From CAIWHR01 sp039931775 (GTDB lineage Bacteria > Pseudomonadota > Gammaproteobacteria > Burkholderiales > Casimicrobiaceae): DNA of 64,000 nucleotides. The stretch is taken from NCBI GenBank assembly GCA_039931775.1, contig JBDTRG010000019.1, forward strand, positions 12,380 through 76,379. The letters are read 5' to 3'. Each line of letters starts with the position of its first letter. Position 1 is the first letter of the stretch. Position numbers and translations under genes: made by a program. Shown here piece after piece: positions 1-8,461 of this stretch. The notes under the pieces are model-generated. The model did not search any database. It had not been told where the DNA came from and saw only the letters and a program-made list of their open reading frames with translations.

Positions 1-158
1 GAACGACCTCCTCGACGCTTCCGCGTCTGACGCGCCGCGTGCGCGTGCGATAGCCACGTCTCGACGGCGCGGCTGACGCATTCCCGTGGCTCGCGCCATG
101 TCGCGATGTCCGCCTCGCGCGGCTTCGCGGCGCCCTTTGGCATCTCGACGAGGACGCC

Positions 159-1571
159 ATGCTGCATTCCATTTCTCAAGCGCGCCGCTTGCTGGCCGCC
201 TTACCGGTTCTGGCCGCGGCCGGTTGCGCAATTCTGTCGGACGACCACGGCTTTGCGGCCGTGGCCACGAACGTTCAACAGCGTACCGGCGCGCAGCCAC
301 GCTGGCTTCGCACGGACGAAGAGCGAAACAGCGTCAACCGCCTCGTCGCCGAACGCCTGGCTCGGCCGCTGACCGCCGACGACGCCGTGCAGATCGCGCT
401 GGTCAACAACCCCAGCCTGCAGGCGAGCTATGCGGACCTGGGTGTGTCGGAATCCGAGCTGGTTCGGGCGGGTCGCCTGCCCAATCCGAGGTTTTCGTTC
501 TCGCGCATCAGCAATGGCCAATCGGTCGAAATCGAACGCAAGTTCGTCGTCGACGTCGTCGGATTGCTGATGATGCCCGTCGTTTCCAAGGTCGAGTCGG
601 CGCGATTCCTTGCGACGCAAACGGCGGTCGCGAGCGAAGCGGTTCGGGTTGCCGCTGAAACCCGTCGCGCCTACGTCATGGCGCTCGCCGCAAGCGAGAG
701 CGTTCATTATTTCGAACAGGTGCGCCTCGCGGCCGAGGCGAGCTCCGAGCTCGCACGCCGCATGATGGAGGCCGGCAACTGGAGCCGTCTCGCGCAGGCC
801 CGCGAACAGGTGTTCCTCGCGGACGCGACCGCGCAGTTGACGAGAGCAAGGCACACCGCGCTGGCCGAACACGAGCGGCTGGCGCGGCTCATCGGGCTTG
901 GCAACGACTCCACCGCCATGAAGTTGCCGGAGCGCCTGCCGCCGTTACCCTCCTCGCCCCGTGCGATGGACAATTTCCAAGGCCAAGCGCTCGCGCAACG
1001 CCTGGACGTGCAGATGGCGCGCCAAGGACTGGACGCCACCGGCTACGCGCTCGAGCTGACCCGTGCCACCCGTTTCATCGGCCTGTTCGACCTCGCGTAC
1101 CGGAACAAGAGCGACACCGGCTCCCCATTGCAGAAGGGCTACGAGATCGAGATCGAGGTCCCGCTTTTCGATTGGGGCGATGCCAAGGTCGCGAAGGCCG
1201 AAGCAATCTATCTGCAATCGGTCGCCCGTCTGGCTGAGGCAACCGGCCACGCGCAATCAGAAGCCCGCACGGCCTACAGCACCTACCGGTCCGCCTACGA
1301 CCTCGCACGTCACTACCGCGAGGACGTTGTGCCGCTGCGCAAGAAGATCGCCGATGAAACCCTGCTTCGCTATAACGGGATGCTGATCTCGGTGTTCGAG
1401 CTGCTCGCCGATGCCCGCGAGCAAGTGATGAGCGTCAACGCCGCGCTCGAAGCGACGCGCGATTTCTGGCTCGCCGACGCCGATCTCGACGCGATCATCG
1501 CCGGCGGGCCGCCGGCGATGGCGATGAAGCCCCGCGACATCGATGCCCCCGTCGCGCGCGCCGCGCACTGA
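159..1571 (+). CDS. TolC-family outer membrane efflux lipoprotein (CusC-like)
   Basis: This 470-residue protein is predicted to be the outer membrane channel of a tripartite efflux pump. The N-terminus carries a lipoprotein signal with a lipobox (LAAAGC, Cys23 as lipidated residue). The rest is Ala/Leu/Arg-rich helical sequence, and the segment around EVPLFDWGDAKVAKAEA is typical of TolC/CusC proteins. An AGGA lies just before the ATG. It stands 14 bp upstream of a multicopper oxidase and leads a copper module, so copper or silver efflux is the likely role (inference from context). No inner membrane RND pump or membrane-fusion protein is visible; they may lie left of the window. The 158 bp before the start hold no gene I can support. 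Confidence 0.85.
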   Translation: MLHSISQARRLLAALPVLAAAGCAILSDDHGFAAVATNVQQRTGAQPRWLRTDEERNSVNRLVAERLARPLTADDAVQIALVNNPSLQASYADLGVSESELVRAGRLPNPRFSFSRISNGQSVEIERKFVVDVVGLLMMPVVSKVESARFLATQTAVASEAVRVAAETRRAYVMALAASESVHYFEQVRLAAEASSELARRMMEAGNWSRLAQAREQVFLADATAQLTRARHTALAEHERLARLIGLGNDSTAMKLPERLPPLPSSPRAMDNFQGQALAQRLDVQMARQGLDATGYALELTRATRFIGLFDLAYRNKSDTGSPLQKGYEIEIEVPLFDWGDAKVAKAEAIYLQSVARLAEATGHAQSEARTAYSTYRSAYDLARHYREDVVPLRKKIADETLLRYNGMLISVFELLADAREQVMSVNAALEATRDFWLADADLDAIIAGGPPAMAMKPRDIDAPVARAAH

Positions 1572-1585
1572 TTCGGAGACCGACC

Positions 1586-2974
1586 ATGACGATCGATCGC
1601 CGTACTTTTCTGCGCAATGCAGGCATTGCCGTAGTCGGCGCAGGCGCCGTGACACGCGCCGGCGCCGCGTCGCTTCCCGAGGCGCCGGTGATGGACACGC
1701 CCTCGACGCAGCCACCCCTGATGCCGCCCAACGGCCGCCCGTACAACCCGGTCGTCACCCTCAACGGCTGGACCCTTCCGTGGCGAATGGTCGACGGAGT
1801 CAAGGAATTCCACCTCGTCGCCGAGCCGGTTGTGCGCGAGATCGCGCCAGGGATGAAGGCGCGGTTGTGGGGCTACAACGGACAGAGCCCCGGGCCGACC
1901 ATCGAAGTCGTCGAAGGCGACCGCGTGCGCATCTTCGTCACCAACAAGCTGCCGGAGCACACGACGATTCACTGGCACGGACAGCGGCTGCCCAACGGCA
2001 TGGACGGCGTCGGGGGGCTCACGCAGCCGCAGATTCCGGTGGGGAAGACGTTCGTCTACGAATTCGTTGTGAGGCGCGCCGGCACGTTCATGTACCACCC
2101 GCACGCCGACGAGATGACGCAGATGGCGATGGGGATGATGGGGTTCTGGGTCACGCATCCAAAGGACCCGAAGTTCATGCCGGTCGATCGCGATTTCGTC
2201 TTCATCCTGAACGCGTACGACATCGACCCTGGCAGTGCGACGCCCAGGATCAACACGATGCTCGACTTCAACCTGTGGACGTGGAACAGCCGTGCGTTCC
2301 CCGGCATCGATCCGCTGGTCGTGCGACAGAACGACCGGGTGCGCATCCGCATCGGCAACCTGACCATGACCAATCACCCGATACATCTGCACGGTCACGA
2401 GTTCGAGGTGACGGGAACCGACGGCGGCTGGGTGCCGAAGAGCGCGCGCTGGCCGGAGGTCACGACCGACGTCGCGGTCGGACAGATGCGCGCCGTCGAG
2501 TTCGTCGCCACGGACGAGGGCGATTGGGCTTTCCACTGCCACAAGGCGCACCACACGATGAACGCGATGGGGCACGACGTCCCGACCATGATCGGTGTCG
2601 ATCAGAGCGGCATCCTGGACGCCATCAACAAGCTGGTCCCCGACTACATGGTGATGGGCGACAAGGGGATGGCCGACATGGGCGAGATGGAGATGCCGCT
2701 GCCCGAGAACACGCTGCCGATGATGACCGGCCAGGGGCCGTACGGCCCGATGGAGATGGGTGGGATGTTCACCACCGTCAAGGTACGCCGCGGTCTTGCG
2801 CGAAACGACTACAAGGACCCCGGTTGGTACAAGCAACCGGACAACACTGCGGCGCATGAGTGGAGCGGCGATCGTCCGACGGTGATCGGCGCCCCCGAGA
2901 GCGGCGCATCACGCTCCGCAGGCAGCGAACCCATTCTTAACGTCATCAAAGGCAACAACCACCATGGCCACTGA
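1586..2974 (+). CDS. Tat-exported multicopper oxidase
   Basis: A 462-residue periplasmic multicopper oxidase, probably oxidising Cu(I) or another reduced substrate at the expense of oxygen. The N-terminus has a twin-arginine motif (RRTFLRNAG, residues 5-13). All four copper-ligand signatures are present: HWH at 129-131, HPH at 171-173, HPIHLHG at 264-270 and HCHKAHHTMNAM at 317-328. The last fits HCHxxxHxxxxM, supplying the type 1 Cys318, His323 and axial Met328. Beyond the copper domains a Met-rich stretch (about 348-390) may bind Cu(I) as in CueO/CopA-type enzymes. The gene overlaps the downstream cupredoxin gene by 11 bp, so the two are co-expressed. Confidence in the family is high; the physiological substrate is inferred from the copper context. 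Confidence 0.93.
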   Translation: MTIDRRTFLRNAGIAVVGAGAVTRAGAASLPEAPVMDTPSTQPPLMPPNGRPYNPVVTLNGWTLPWRMVDGVKEFHLVAEPVVREIAPGMKARLWGYNGQSPGPTIEVVEGDRVRIFVTNKLPEHTTIHWHGQRLPNGMDGVGGLTQPQIPVGKTFVYEFVVRRAGTFMYHPHADEMTQMAMGMMGFWVTHPKDPKFMPVDRDFVFILNAYDIDPGSATPRINTMLDFNLWTWNSRAFPGIDPLVVRQNDRVRIRIGNLTMTNHPIHLHGHEFEVTGTDGGWVPKSARWPEVTTDVAVGQMRAVEFVATDEGDWAFHCHKAHHTMNAMGHDVPTMIGVDQSGILDAINKLVPDYMVMGDKGMADMGEMEMPLPENTLPMMTGQGPYGPMEMGGMFTTVKVRRGLARNDYKDPGWYKQPDNTAAHEWSGDRPTVIGAPESGASRSAGSEPILNVIKGNNHHGH

Positions 2975-3461
2975 TTCGACGCTCGCCGTCGTTGCGTTCG
3001 CACTGCTTTCGATGCTCGGCGGACCGGCATTTGCGCACGGAGACGAGCATGGGAAGCCCGCCATGAAGTCGCCTCCGATTTTCGAGGAAACGGAATTCGG
3101 CCAGACCGGCGACCCAAAGAAGGTGACGCGGACGATCACGGTCGAGATGGACGACGGATTTCATTACACGCCGAACCGGATCGTAGTCAAAAAGGGGGAA
3201 ACCGTGCGCATCGTCGCCCATAACAAGGGCAAGCTCCTGCACGAGATTGTCATCGGAAGCCCGGACGAATTGCGGGAGCATGCCGAGCTGATGAAGAAGT
3301 TCCCGGACATGGAACACGAAGCCGCTCACATGGCGCACGTAGCGCCGGGGAAGACCGGAGAGATTGTCTGGCAGTTCACCCGAACCGGCGACTTCAGGTT
3401 CGGGTGCCTCGTCGGCGGGCACTTCGAGGCCGGGATGGCCGGCGACATCTCGGTTCGCTGA
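2964..3461 (+). CDS. Periplasmic cupredoxin (plastocyanin/azurin-like)
   Basis: A 165-residue exported blue-copper protein. Residues 1-24 form a Sec signal peptide ending AFA, followed by a His-rich start of the mature chain. The copper site is complete: His93 and the loop C148-LVGG-H153-FEAG-M158, the usual Cys-x4-His-x4-Met pattern. It probably carries electrons or copper for the adjacent multicopper oxidase, whose coding region it overlaps by 11 bp. The chain resembles the cupredoxin-like proteins found in bacterial copper resistance clusters. Its role as partner of the oxidase is inferred from position; the fold and copper ligands are read directly. Confidence 0.88.
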   Translation: MATDSTLAVVAFALLSMLGGPAFAHGDEHGKPAMKSPPIFEETEFGQTGDPKKVTRTITVEMDDGFHYTPNRIVVKKGETVRIVAHNKGKLLHEIVIGSPDELREHAELMKKFPDMEHEAAHMAHVAPGKTGEIVWQFTRTGDFRFGCLVGGHFEAGMAGDISVR

Positions 3462-3491
3462 CGGCCACAGCCGCAACCAAAAGGGACACTC

Positions 3492-3827
3492 ATGACGACG
3501 AATTACCTGCCTATCGGCATCGCGATGCTCATCATCACTGGGGCCGCTTCCGCACAGACGAGCCCGCGGGAACCCGACACCGTCATGGCGCAGGCAGCTG
3601 CGGCCGCCGTGGTCGACGGCGAAGTGCGCAAGGTCGACAAGGACGCCGGCAAGATCACGCTCAAGCACGCGCCGATTCCCAACCTCGACATGCCGACGAT
3701 GACGATGGTCTTTCGTGTGAAGGACCCCGCGATGCTCGACCAGGTGAAGGCCGGCGACAAGGTTCGTTTCACCGCCGACAAATTCGGTGGGCAATACACG
3801 ATCACGACCCTCGAGGTTGCAAAGTAA
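3492..3827 (+). CDS. CusF-like periplasmic copper-binding protein
   Basis: A 111-residue exported protein with a signal peptide to about residue 21 and a CusF-type OB-fold domain (residues 40-110). The Cu(I) site is recognisable: His59, Met70 and Met72 lie where E. coli CusF has its His and two Met ligands, within HAPIPNLDMPTMTM. The tryptophan that caps Cu(I) in E. coli CusF is replaced by Met67, giving a four-ligand His/Met site. It would pass Cu(I) or Ag(I) to an efflux pump. It is last of the four copper genes, 30 bp after the cupredoxin. The 73 bp to the next, convergent gene show no clear terminator. Confidence 0.87.
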   Translation: MTTNYLPIGIAMLIITGAASAQTSPREPDTVMAQAAAAAVVDGEVRKVDKDAGKITLKHAPIPNLDMPTMTMVFRVKDPAMLDQVKAGDKVRFTADKFGGQYTITTLEVAK

Positions 3828-3900
3828 ACGACTCCGCGCGCACGTTTACCGAACCCTTATGCGGAATGAAGGTCACCGCGAACACCGAAAGGGCCGTGGA

Positions 3901-5073
3901 TCACGGCGGCAGCGCTGCTACTTTTGCAGGCGGCGATGCATCGATAAGGGCGAGGCCCTTGTTCGGATTGATCAGGAATTTTTCTCCGGTCGCACGCCGG
4001 CTGTAGACCGCGATCTCGTCGAGATCCAGCGCTTCGGAGAGCGACACGACGCGAGTGTAGCGGCTCGCGAACGTTGTCTTGAGCTCGGCCACTACACGCT
4101 CGCGGAGTTTCTGCGTCCCGGCGGGTCCGATCTTCTGCATGAACGGCCAAAGCAACCAGCCGCCGACGCCCCACGCAAATCCGAAACCGCGATTGAACAC
4201 GGTCGGCCCCGTATCGAGCGTCCCGTACAGGTAAACCTGCTTGTGGGTCATGGACCCGTAGCGGCTGTACTCGGTGGAGGACCGCGTCAGCGCGGCTTCC
4301 ATGCACGTCAGAATCTGGCCGGCGAGCTTGCCGCCGCCGATGGCGTCGAATGCCAACGTCGCTCCGGTGGTCGCGATCGCCTCGGTGAGGTCCTGCATGA
4401 ACGTCGGGGCGTTCGAATCGCACACGTGCACCGCGCCGATCGCCCGGAGGATCTGCGCCTGCTGCGGCGTGCGCACGATGTTGACGAGGCCGACCTTATC
4501 CTGCACGCAGATGCGGTTGAGCATCTGACCGAGGTTGGAGGCCGCTGCCGTATGAACCAGCGCGGTGTGCCCTTCCCGCCGCATCGTCTCGACCATCCCA
4601 AGCGAAGTGAGCGGATTGACGAAACACGACGCACCATCGGCCGCACTCGTGCCCTCGGGCAGCGCCAGGCATTGCGCGACCTTGATGCAACGGTATTGCG
4701 AGTACATCGCACCGCCGAAAGCCGCCACGGTCCTGCCCATGAGCGCCTGCGCCTCTGCGGCGGACCCCGCACCGACGACCACACCCGCGCCTTCGTTGCC
4801 GACCGGCATCGATTGGTCGAGGCGCAGCGTCATCGCCTTCATCAATCCCTCGGGAACGCGTGCGGTGATCACAGGATTCGCCGATGTCCCTGACTGGGTG
4901 GCGGTGCTCATGTCGGCGGCGCCGAACAGGAGCCCCAGATCCGACGGGTTGATCGGCGAGGCCTCGACGCGGACGAGCACCTCGTCTTCCCTCGGCGAGG
5001 GAATCGCGATGTCGACGAGCGAAATTTGCAGCTCGCCGTTGCGGCTCACGCGGGAACACAATTGAAGGGCCAT
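3901..5073 (-). CDS. MDR-superfamily (zinc-type alcohol dehydrogenase-like) oxidoreductase
   Basis: A 390-residue medium-chain dehydrogenase/reductase. The N-terminal GroES-like half has EVLVRVEASPINPSDLGLL (31-49) and GNEGAGVVV (92-100), as in quinone oxidoreductase and enoyl reductase subfamilies. The nucleotide-binding half begins near residue 170, with AAASNLGQM (176-184) in place of the usual glycine-rich motif. The catalytic and structural zinc cysteines of true alcohol dehydrogenases are not apparent, so a zinc-independent NADPH reductase is more likely. The start has a GGAAAG about 10 bases upstream. It lies convergent to the copper genes, 28 bp downstream of a divergent-origin acetyltransferase gene on the same strand, and has no obvious pathway partner. 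Substrate unknown. Confidence 0.8.
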   Translation of the reverse strand: MALQLCSRVSRNGELQISLVDIAIPSPREDEVLVRVEASPINPSDLGLLFGAADMSTATQSGTSANPVITARVPEGLMKAMTLRLDQSMPVGNEGAGVVVGAGSAAEAQALMGRTVAAFGGAMYSQYRCIKVAQCLALPEGTSAADGASCFVNPLTSLGMVETMRREGHTALVHTAAASNLGQMLNRICVQDKVGLVNIVRTPQQAQILRAIGAVHVCDSNAPTFMQDLTEAIATTGATLAFDAIGGGKLAGQILTCMEAALTRSSTEYSRYGSMTHKQVYLYGTLDTGPTVFNRGFGFAWGVGGWLLWPFMQKIGPAGTQKLRERVVAELKTTFASRYTRVVSLSEALDLDEIAVYSRRATGEKFLINPNKGLALIDASPPAKVAALPP

Positions 5074-5101
5074 GGTGGTCTTTCCGTTGGGTCGATCGAG
5101 G

Positions 5102-6064
5102 TCAGGGGGCCATCTTGCGGCCCCACACGCTAAACGCCGGTCGCTCGACCATCCCGGCCTTCAGGTACAGGCGAATCGCGCTCGTCACGTTGTCGCTGTC
5201 GACGTCGAGTGTAATCTCCGTTGCCCCTCGGCCACGAAGCATGCTGAACGCGTCGACTAGCAGCGCGTAACCGATCCCCTCGCCGCGGCAACGTCGCCGC
5301 ACACCGATCTCGGCGACGCGTCCGAGGGTCCTGACTCCGTCGCGCCGGATTTCGCACAGCGCGAAGCCGACGATTTCATCGGCGACGGCGACGAGCCATA
5401 GCGACGGATCGAAGTCGGCTTTAGAGTCCCGGCGCTCGCGCCACCATGAGCTCGAGTCCTGCGCCGCGCCCCACTGTTCGGCAAAGGCGTCGCTGAACGC
5501 ATCGAAGAGCGGCGCCTCGTCGCCACTTCGAAACACGCGGCTCTCGACGCCGGTAGGCCAGACGACGGGATCGCGAATCTCGTCGGTCCCAATCGCCATC
5601 GACAGGAAGTGTCGCACCGGGGTGAAGCCGTGAGCGCGCAGCAACGCAGGACCGGTCGCGTCGCGCGCCCAGGCCGTCGCCGTCATCGTCGCTTCCCCGC
5701 TTGCCGGATTTTCCGCAAAGACCTCCGCGGCCCTTTGCCGACAGCGGGTGACCAGCGCATCGCCTATTCCTGCGCCGCGGGCGTCCGGATGCGCGCGCGC
5801 GAAACAACGGACCTCGTCCGGACCAAAACGCCAAAGATGCGCGAAGCCGACAGTACGCTCGCCGTCGATGACAACGAACGCGTCGCGCGCCGGGTCGCTG
5901 CCACCGAAATGCAGGCGTGCGAGCGCATCCTGCGTCGACGAGCGCGCGACGCCTTGATAGGCGGTGGTGCACGCGTTGATCAGCTCGCCGACCAACGCGG
6001 CGTCAGCATCCGATGCGGAACGCAACAACGCCGTGTCGCGCAGCTTGGTTGACTTTTTAGACAT
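5102..6064 (-). CDS. Two-domain GNAT-family N-acetyltransferase
   Basis: A tandem GNAT acetyltransferase of about 320 residues. Each half has an acetyl-CoA pyrophosphate-binding motif: DARGAGIGDAL (94-104) in the first domain and CRGEGIGYALLV (259-270) in the second. Such two-domain enzymes include mycothiol synthase relatives, but the substrate cannot be told from sequence. The start is uncertain: in-frame ATGs at 6064, 6079 and 6091 are all possible and none has a good Shine-Dalgarno sequence; I chose the one nearest the conserved domain. It is divergent from the SDR gene at 6232, leaving at most 167 bp for two promoters. Confidence 0.78.
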   Translation of the reverse strand: MSKKSTKLRDTALLRSASDADAALVGELINACTTAYQGVARSSTQDALARLHFGGSDPARDAFVVIDGERTVGFAHLWRFGPDEVRCFARAHPDARGAGIGDALVTRCRQRAAEVFAENPASGEATMTATAWARDATGPALLRAHGFTPVRHFLSMAIGTDEIRDPVVWPTGVESRVFRSGDEAPLFDAFSDAFAEQWGAAQDSSSWWRERRDSKADFDPSLWLVAVADEIVGFALCEIRRDGVRTLGRVAEIGVRRRCRGEGIGYALLVDAFSMLRGRGATEITLDVDSDNVTSAIRLYLKAGMVERPAFSVWGRKMAP

Positions 6065-6231
6065 ACAATTCAAAGACATAAGGTAACGCATTTCTTGATG
6101 GCGCGCACGCCTCGAGGACAATCCGGGCCCGGCGCCATCCACCAAATTCCTGGTGTCCAGCAGGTTTCCCGTGACTTCGGACGCCGGAATCGCTACGATG
6201 TTGCAGTGCAGCAATATCTCCGGGAGTCTAT

Positions 6232-7047
6232 ATGGAAATCGCAGGCAAGGTTGCAGTAATTACAGGCGCGGCAAGCGGGATCGGGCGGGCGGTGGCGGCC
6301 GAATTGGCCCGCCGCAAGGTACGAGCGCTGGCGCTCGTCGATATGGGCGAGACCATCGAGGCAGTCGTCGCCGAGGTCAACGCCGAAGCCGGCCGGCGGG
6401 TGGCCTATGCGTATCGGGGGGACACCACCGACGAAGCGTTCCGCGCGTCGGTCTTCGACTCGATCAGCAGCCAATTCGATACGGTCACCATGTGCGTGCC
6501 GGCCGCCGGCATCACACGCGACGATCTCGCCGTTCGCGTCGACAAGATCACGGGCAAGGCGCGGATCTATCCGATCGACCGTTTCAAACAGGTGCTCGAC
6601 GTCAACCTCGTGGCGCCGGTCTACTGGGCGCTTGAGATGATCGGGCGAATCGCCGAGAATCGCGCCGCCTGCGGGCTCAAGCGATGGCAACCGTCCGAAG
6701 GGATGCAGGGAGCCATCGTCTTCATCGGTTCCGTGTCCTCGCAAGGCAACCGCGGGCAGATCTCCTATGCGAGCACCAAGGCCGGCCTCGAAGGCGCGGC
6801 GGCAACGATCATGAAGGAAGCGGTCTACTACGGCGTGCGTTGCGGACTGATCCACCCGGGATACACCGACACGCCGATGGTGCGCTCGCTGGGTGAGGAC
6901 TACATCAGCAAGAATATCCTGCCGTTCACGCAATTGAGCCGCCTGATCCGCCCCGACGAAATCGCCGACGCCATCTGCTTCATGCTCGCCAACTCGGCGG
7001 TGAGCGGCGAACTGTGGGCGGACGCCGGCTGGCACGCGCCGGCGTAG
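6232..7047 (+). CDS. Short-chain dehydrogenase/reductase (SDR)
   Basis: A 271-residue classical SDR. The cofactor site TGAASGIG is at 11-18, the catalytic Ser is near 167, and the YASTK motif gives Tyr179 and Lys183. An Asp after the second beta strand (Asp37) suggests preference for NAD. A GGGAG sits 5 bases before the ATG. The segment CVPAAGITRDDLA replaces the usual NNAG motif, so the middle of the fold is slightly atypical. The gene stands alone between a divergent acetyltransferase and a decayed SRPBCC remnant; no pathway can be assigned. Confidence 0.85.
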   Translation: MEIAGKVAVITGAASGIGRAVAAELARRKVRALALVDMGETIEAVVAEVNAEAGRRVAYAYRGDTTDEAFRASVFDSISSQFDTVTMCVPAAGITRDDLAVRVDKITGKARIYPIDRFKQVLDVNLVAPVYWALEMIGRIAENRAACGLKRWQPSEGMQGAIVFIGSVSSQGNRGQISYASTKAGLEGAAATIMKEAVYYGVRCGLIHPGYTDTPMVRSLGEDYISKNILPFTQLSRLIRPDEIADAICFMLANSAVSGELWADAGWHAPA

Positions 7048-7134
7048 CCCACTTTCGGAGCCGCGGGACACGGTGGCGCGGCAACGACGAGGCGGGCGAT
7101 CATGCCCGCTCGGAATTCGGCCGCAAACGCACGC

Positions 7135-7299
7135 CTACTTTTTTCCGAACAGCGCAACGAGCTGATCGAGGGCTTTCCCCCAGCCCTCGCGCAATTCCAT
7201 TTTCTCGTGTTCCTTGCGGCCCTACTCGTCGCCGTGGATGACGAGCGCCGAGTACCGCGTCCCTTTGCCGCGTGCCTCGAGTGAAATCACCGCGATGAG
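7135..7299 (-). pseudogene. Remnant of an SRPBCC (AHSA1-type) domain gene
   Basis: On the minus strand this stretch translates to the typical C-terminal end of a small SRPBCC/AHSA1 protein. It runs from VISLEARGKGTRYSALVIH, through GRKEHEKMELREGWGKAL, to DQLVALFGKK and a TAG stop at 7135-7137. An in-frame TAG at 7222-7224 interrupts it where the family normally has a sense codon before GRKEHE. A second stop (TGA, 7300-7302) closes the frame upstream, and nothing resembling the N-terminal two thirds of the domain is visible. It therefore looks like a decayed 3-prime fragment. It accounts for about half of the 340 bp gap between the SDR and the methyltransferase gene. Confidence 0.6.
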
Positions 7300-7369
7300 T
7301 CAATACCTTTCTTTCGGCACGGGCAGGCCAGGCGCAATGAAGCACGGGCCATGAAGTAATCGCAGCGCC

Positions 7370-7378
7370 TGATACCAT
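7370..7378 (+). promoter_or_regulatory. Candidate extended -10 promoter before the homocysteine methyltransferase
   Basis: TGATACCAT fits an extended -10 element (TG, one base, TACCAT). No convincing -35 hexamer is seen. If used, transcription would start only a few bases before the ATG at 7388. This fits the absence of a Shine-Dalgarno sequence there, since the bases before the ATG read CACCTCCG. A very short or absent leader is possible. Confidence 0.3.
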
Positions 7379-7387
7379 TCACCTCCG

Positions 7388-8461
7388 ATGTCCGACTTGC
7401 TCGCACAACTGCTGAAGACCCGCCCGTGGCTTCTCGCCGACGGCGCCACCGGCAGCAATCTGTTTGCCGCGGGGCTGGTCTCCGGCGACGCACCGGAACT
7501 CTGGAACATCGATCACCCGGACCGGATCGCCCTCCTCCATCGCCGCTTCATCGAAGCAGGCGCCGACATCATCCTGACGAACAGCTTCGGCGGCACGCGT
7601 TACCGGCTGAAATTGCACAAGTCCGAAGCACGCGTCGCCGAGTTGAATGAGGCCGCCGCGCGAATCGCGCGGCGCGAGGCCGACGCGAGCGGGCGCGTCG
7701 TGGTGGTCGCCGGCAGCATGGGACCCACGGGCGAGATCCTCGAGCCGGTCGGCCCCCTCTCCTTCGACGACGCACGCGCAGCCTTCGCCGAGCAGGCGGA
7801 AAGCCTCGCCCGCGGAGGCGCCGACGTGCTGTGGGCCGAAACGATGTCGTCGCGCGAGGAAGCGGAGGCAGCCATCGCTGGCGCCGCGCCGACCGGCCTC
7901 CCGATCGTATGCACGCTGAGTTTCGATACCAACGGCCGGACGATGATGGGTCTCGCGCCGGCGGAGCTCGCGGCATTGAATCGGGAAGTCACGCCGCGGC
8001 CCGCGGCCTGCGGCGCCAACTGCGGGGTCGGCGCCTCCGAGATCGTCACCTGCATCCTGAATCTCGCCACGGCCGCGGGACCCGACGCCGTGCTGGTGGC
8101 CAAGGCGAACTGTGGCATTCCGCAATTCGTCGACGGCGCGATCCGCTACGACGGCACGCCGGAACTGATGGCCGACTACGCGCGCCTCGCGCTCGACGCC
8201 GGCGCGCGGATCATCGGCGGCTGCTGCGGGACGACGCCGGAGCACGTCCGTGCGATGCGGTACGCGCTCGAAACGCATGTGCGCGGCCCGCGTCCCGACC
8301 TCGACACGGTCGTTCGGCAGTTGGGCGAGGTTTCGACCGGCGCGCGCGCGCAATGGGGAGGCGACCTCGATCGCCTGGCCGGCGCCGCCCCGGGTGCGGA
8401 CACGTCGCGTCGCCGCGGCCGGCGGCCTCAGGATCGGCCATCGCATGGAGCCAAGGAATGA
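7388..8461 (+). CDS. bmt: Betaine-homocysteine S-methyltransferase family protein
   Basis: A 357-residue zinc-dependent methyltransferase of the homocysteine S-methyltransferase family, close in layout to betaine-homocysteine methyltransferase. It would move a methyl group from glycine betaine, DMSP or a related donor to homocysteine, giving methionine. The zinc cysteines are present: Cys212 in GANCGVG and Cys279-Cys280 in GGCCGT. DGATGSNL (18-25) matches the conserved N-terminal DGA-G motif. The last 50 residues are a basic, low-complexity tail outside the barrel. Its stop overlaps the next start (ATGA at 8458-8461), so it is translationally coupled to a DddP-like gene. The donor is inferred from the surrounding osmolyte genes. 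Confidence 0.82.
   Translation: MSDLLAQLLKTRPWLLADGATGSNLFAAGLVSGDAPELWNIDHPDRIALLHRRFIEAGADIILTNSFGGTRYRLKLHKSEARVAELNEAAARIARREADASGRVVVVAGSMGPTGEILEPVGPLSFDDARAAFAEQAESLARGGADVLWAETMSSREEAEAAIAGAAPTGLPIVCTLSFDTNGRTMMGLAPAELAALNREVTPRPAACGANCGVGASEIVTCILNLATAAGPDAVLVAKANCGIPQFVDGAIRYDGTPELMADYARLALDAGARIIGGCCGTTPEHVRAMRYALETHVRGPRPDLDTVVRQLGEVSTGARAQWGGDLDRLAGAAPGADTSRRRGRRPQDRPSHGAKE

Noticed and set aside
1..158. End of an upstream gene at the left edge
   Set aside because: Short plus-strand frames close at positions 28-30 and 74-76, but none gives a recognisable C-terminus, so no feature is claimed.
6049..6069. TTGACT and TACAAT promoter pair on the plus strand
   Set aside because: The spacer is only 9 bp and the site lies at the 5-prime end of the minus-strand acetyltransferase gene.
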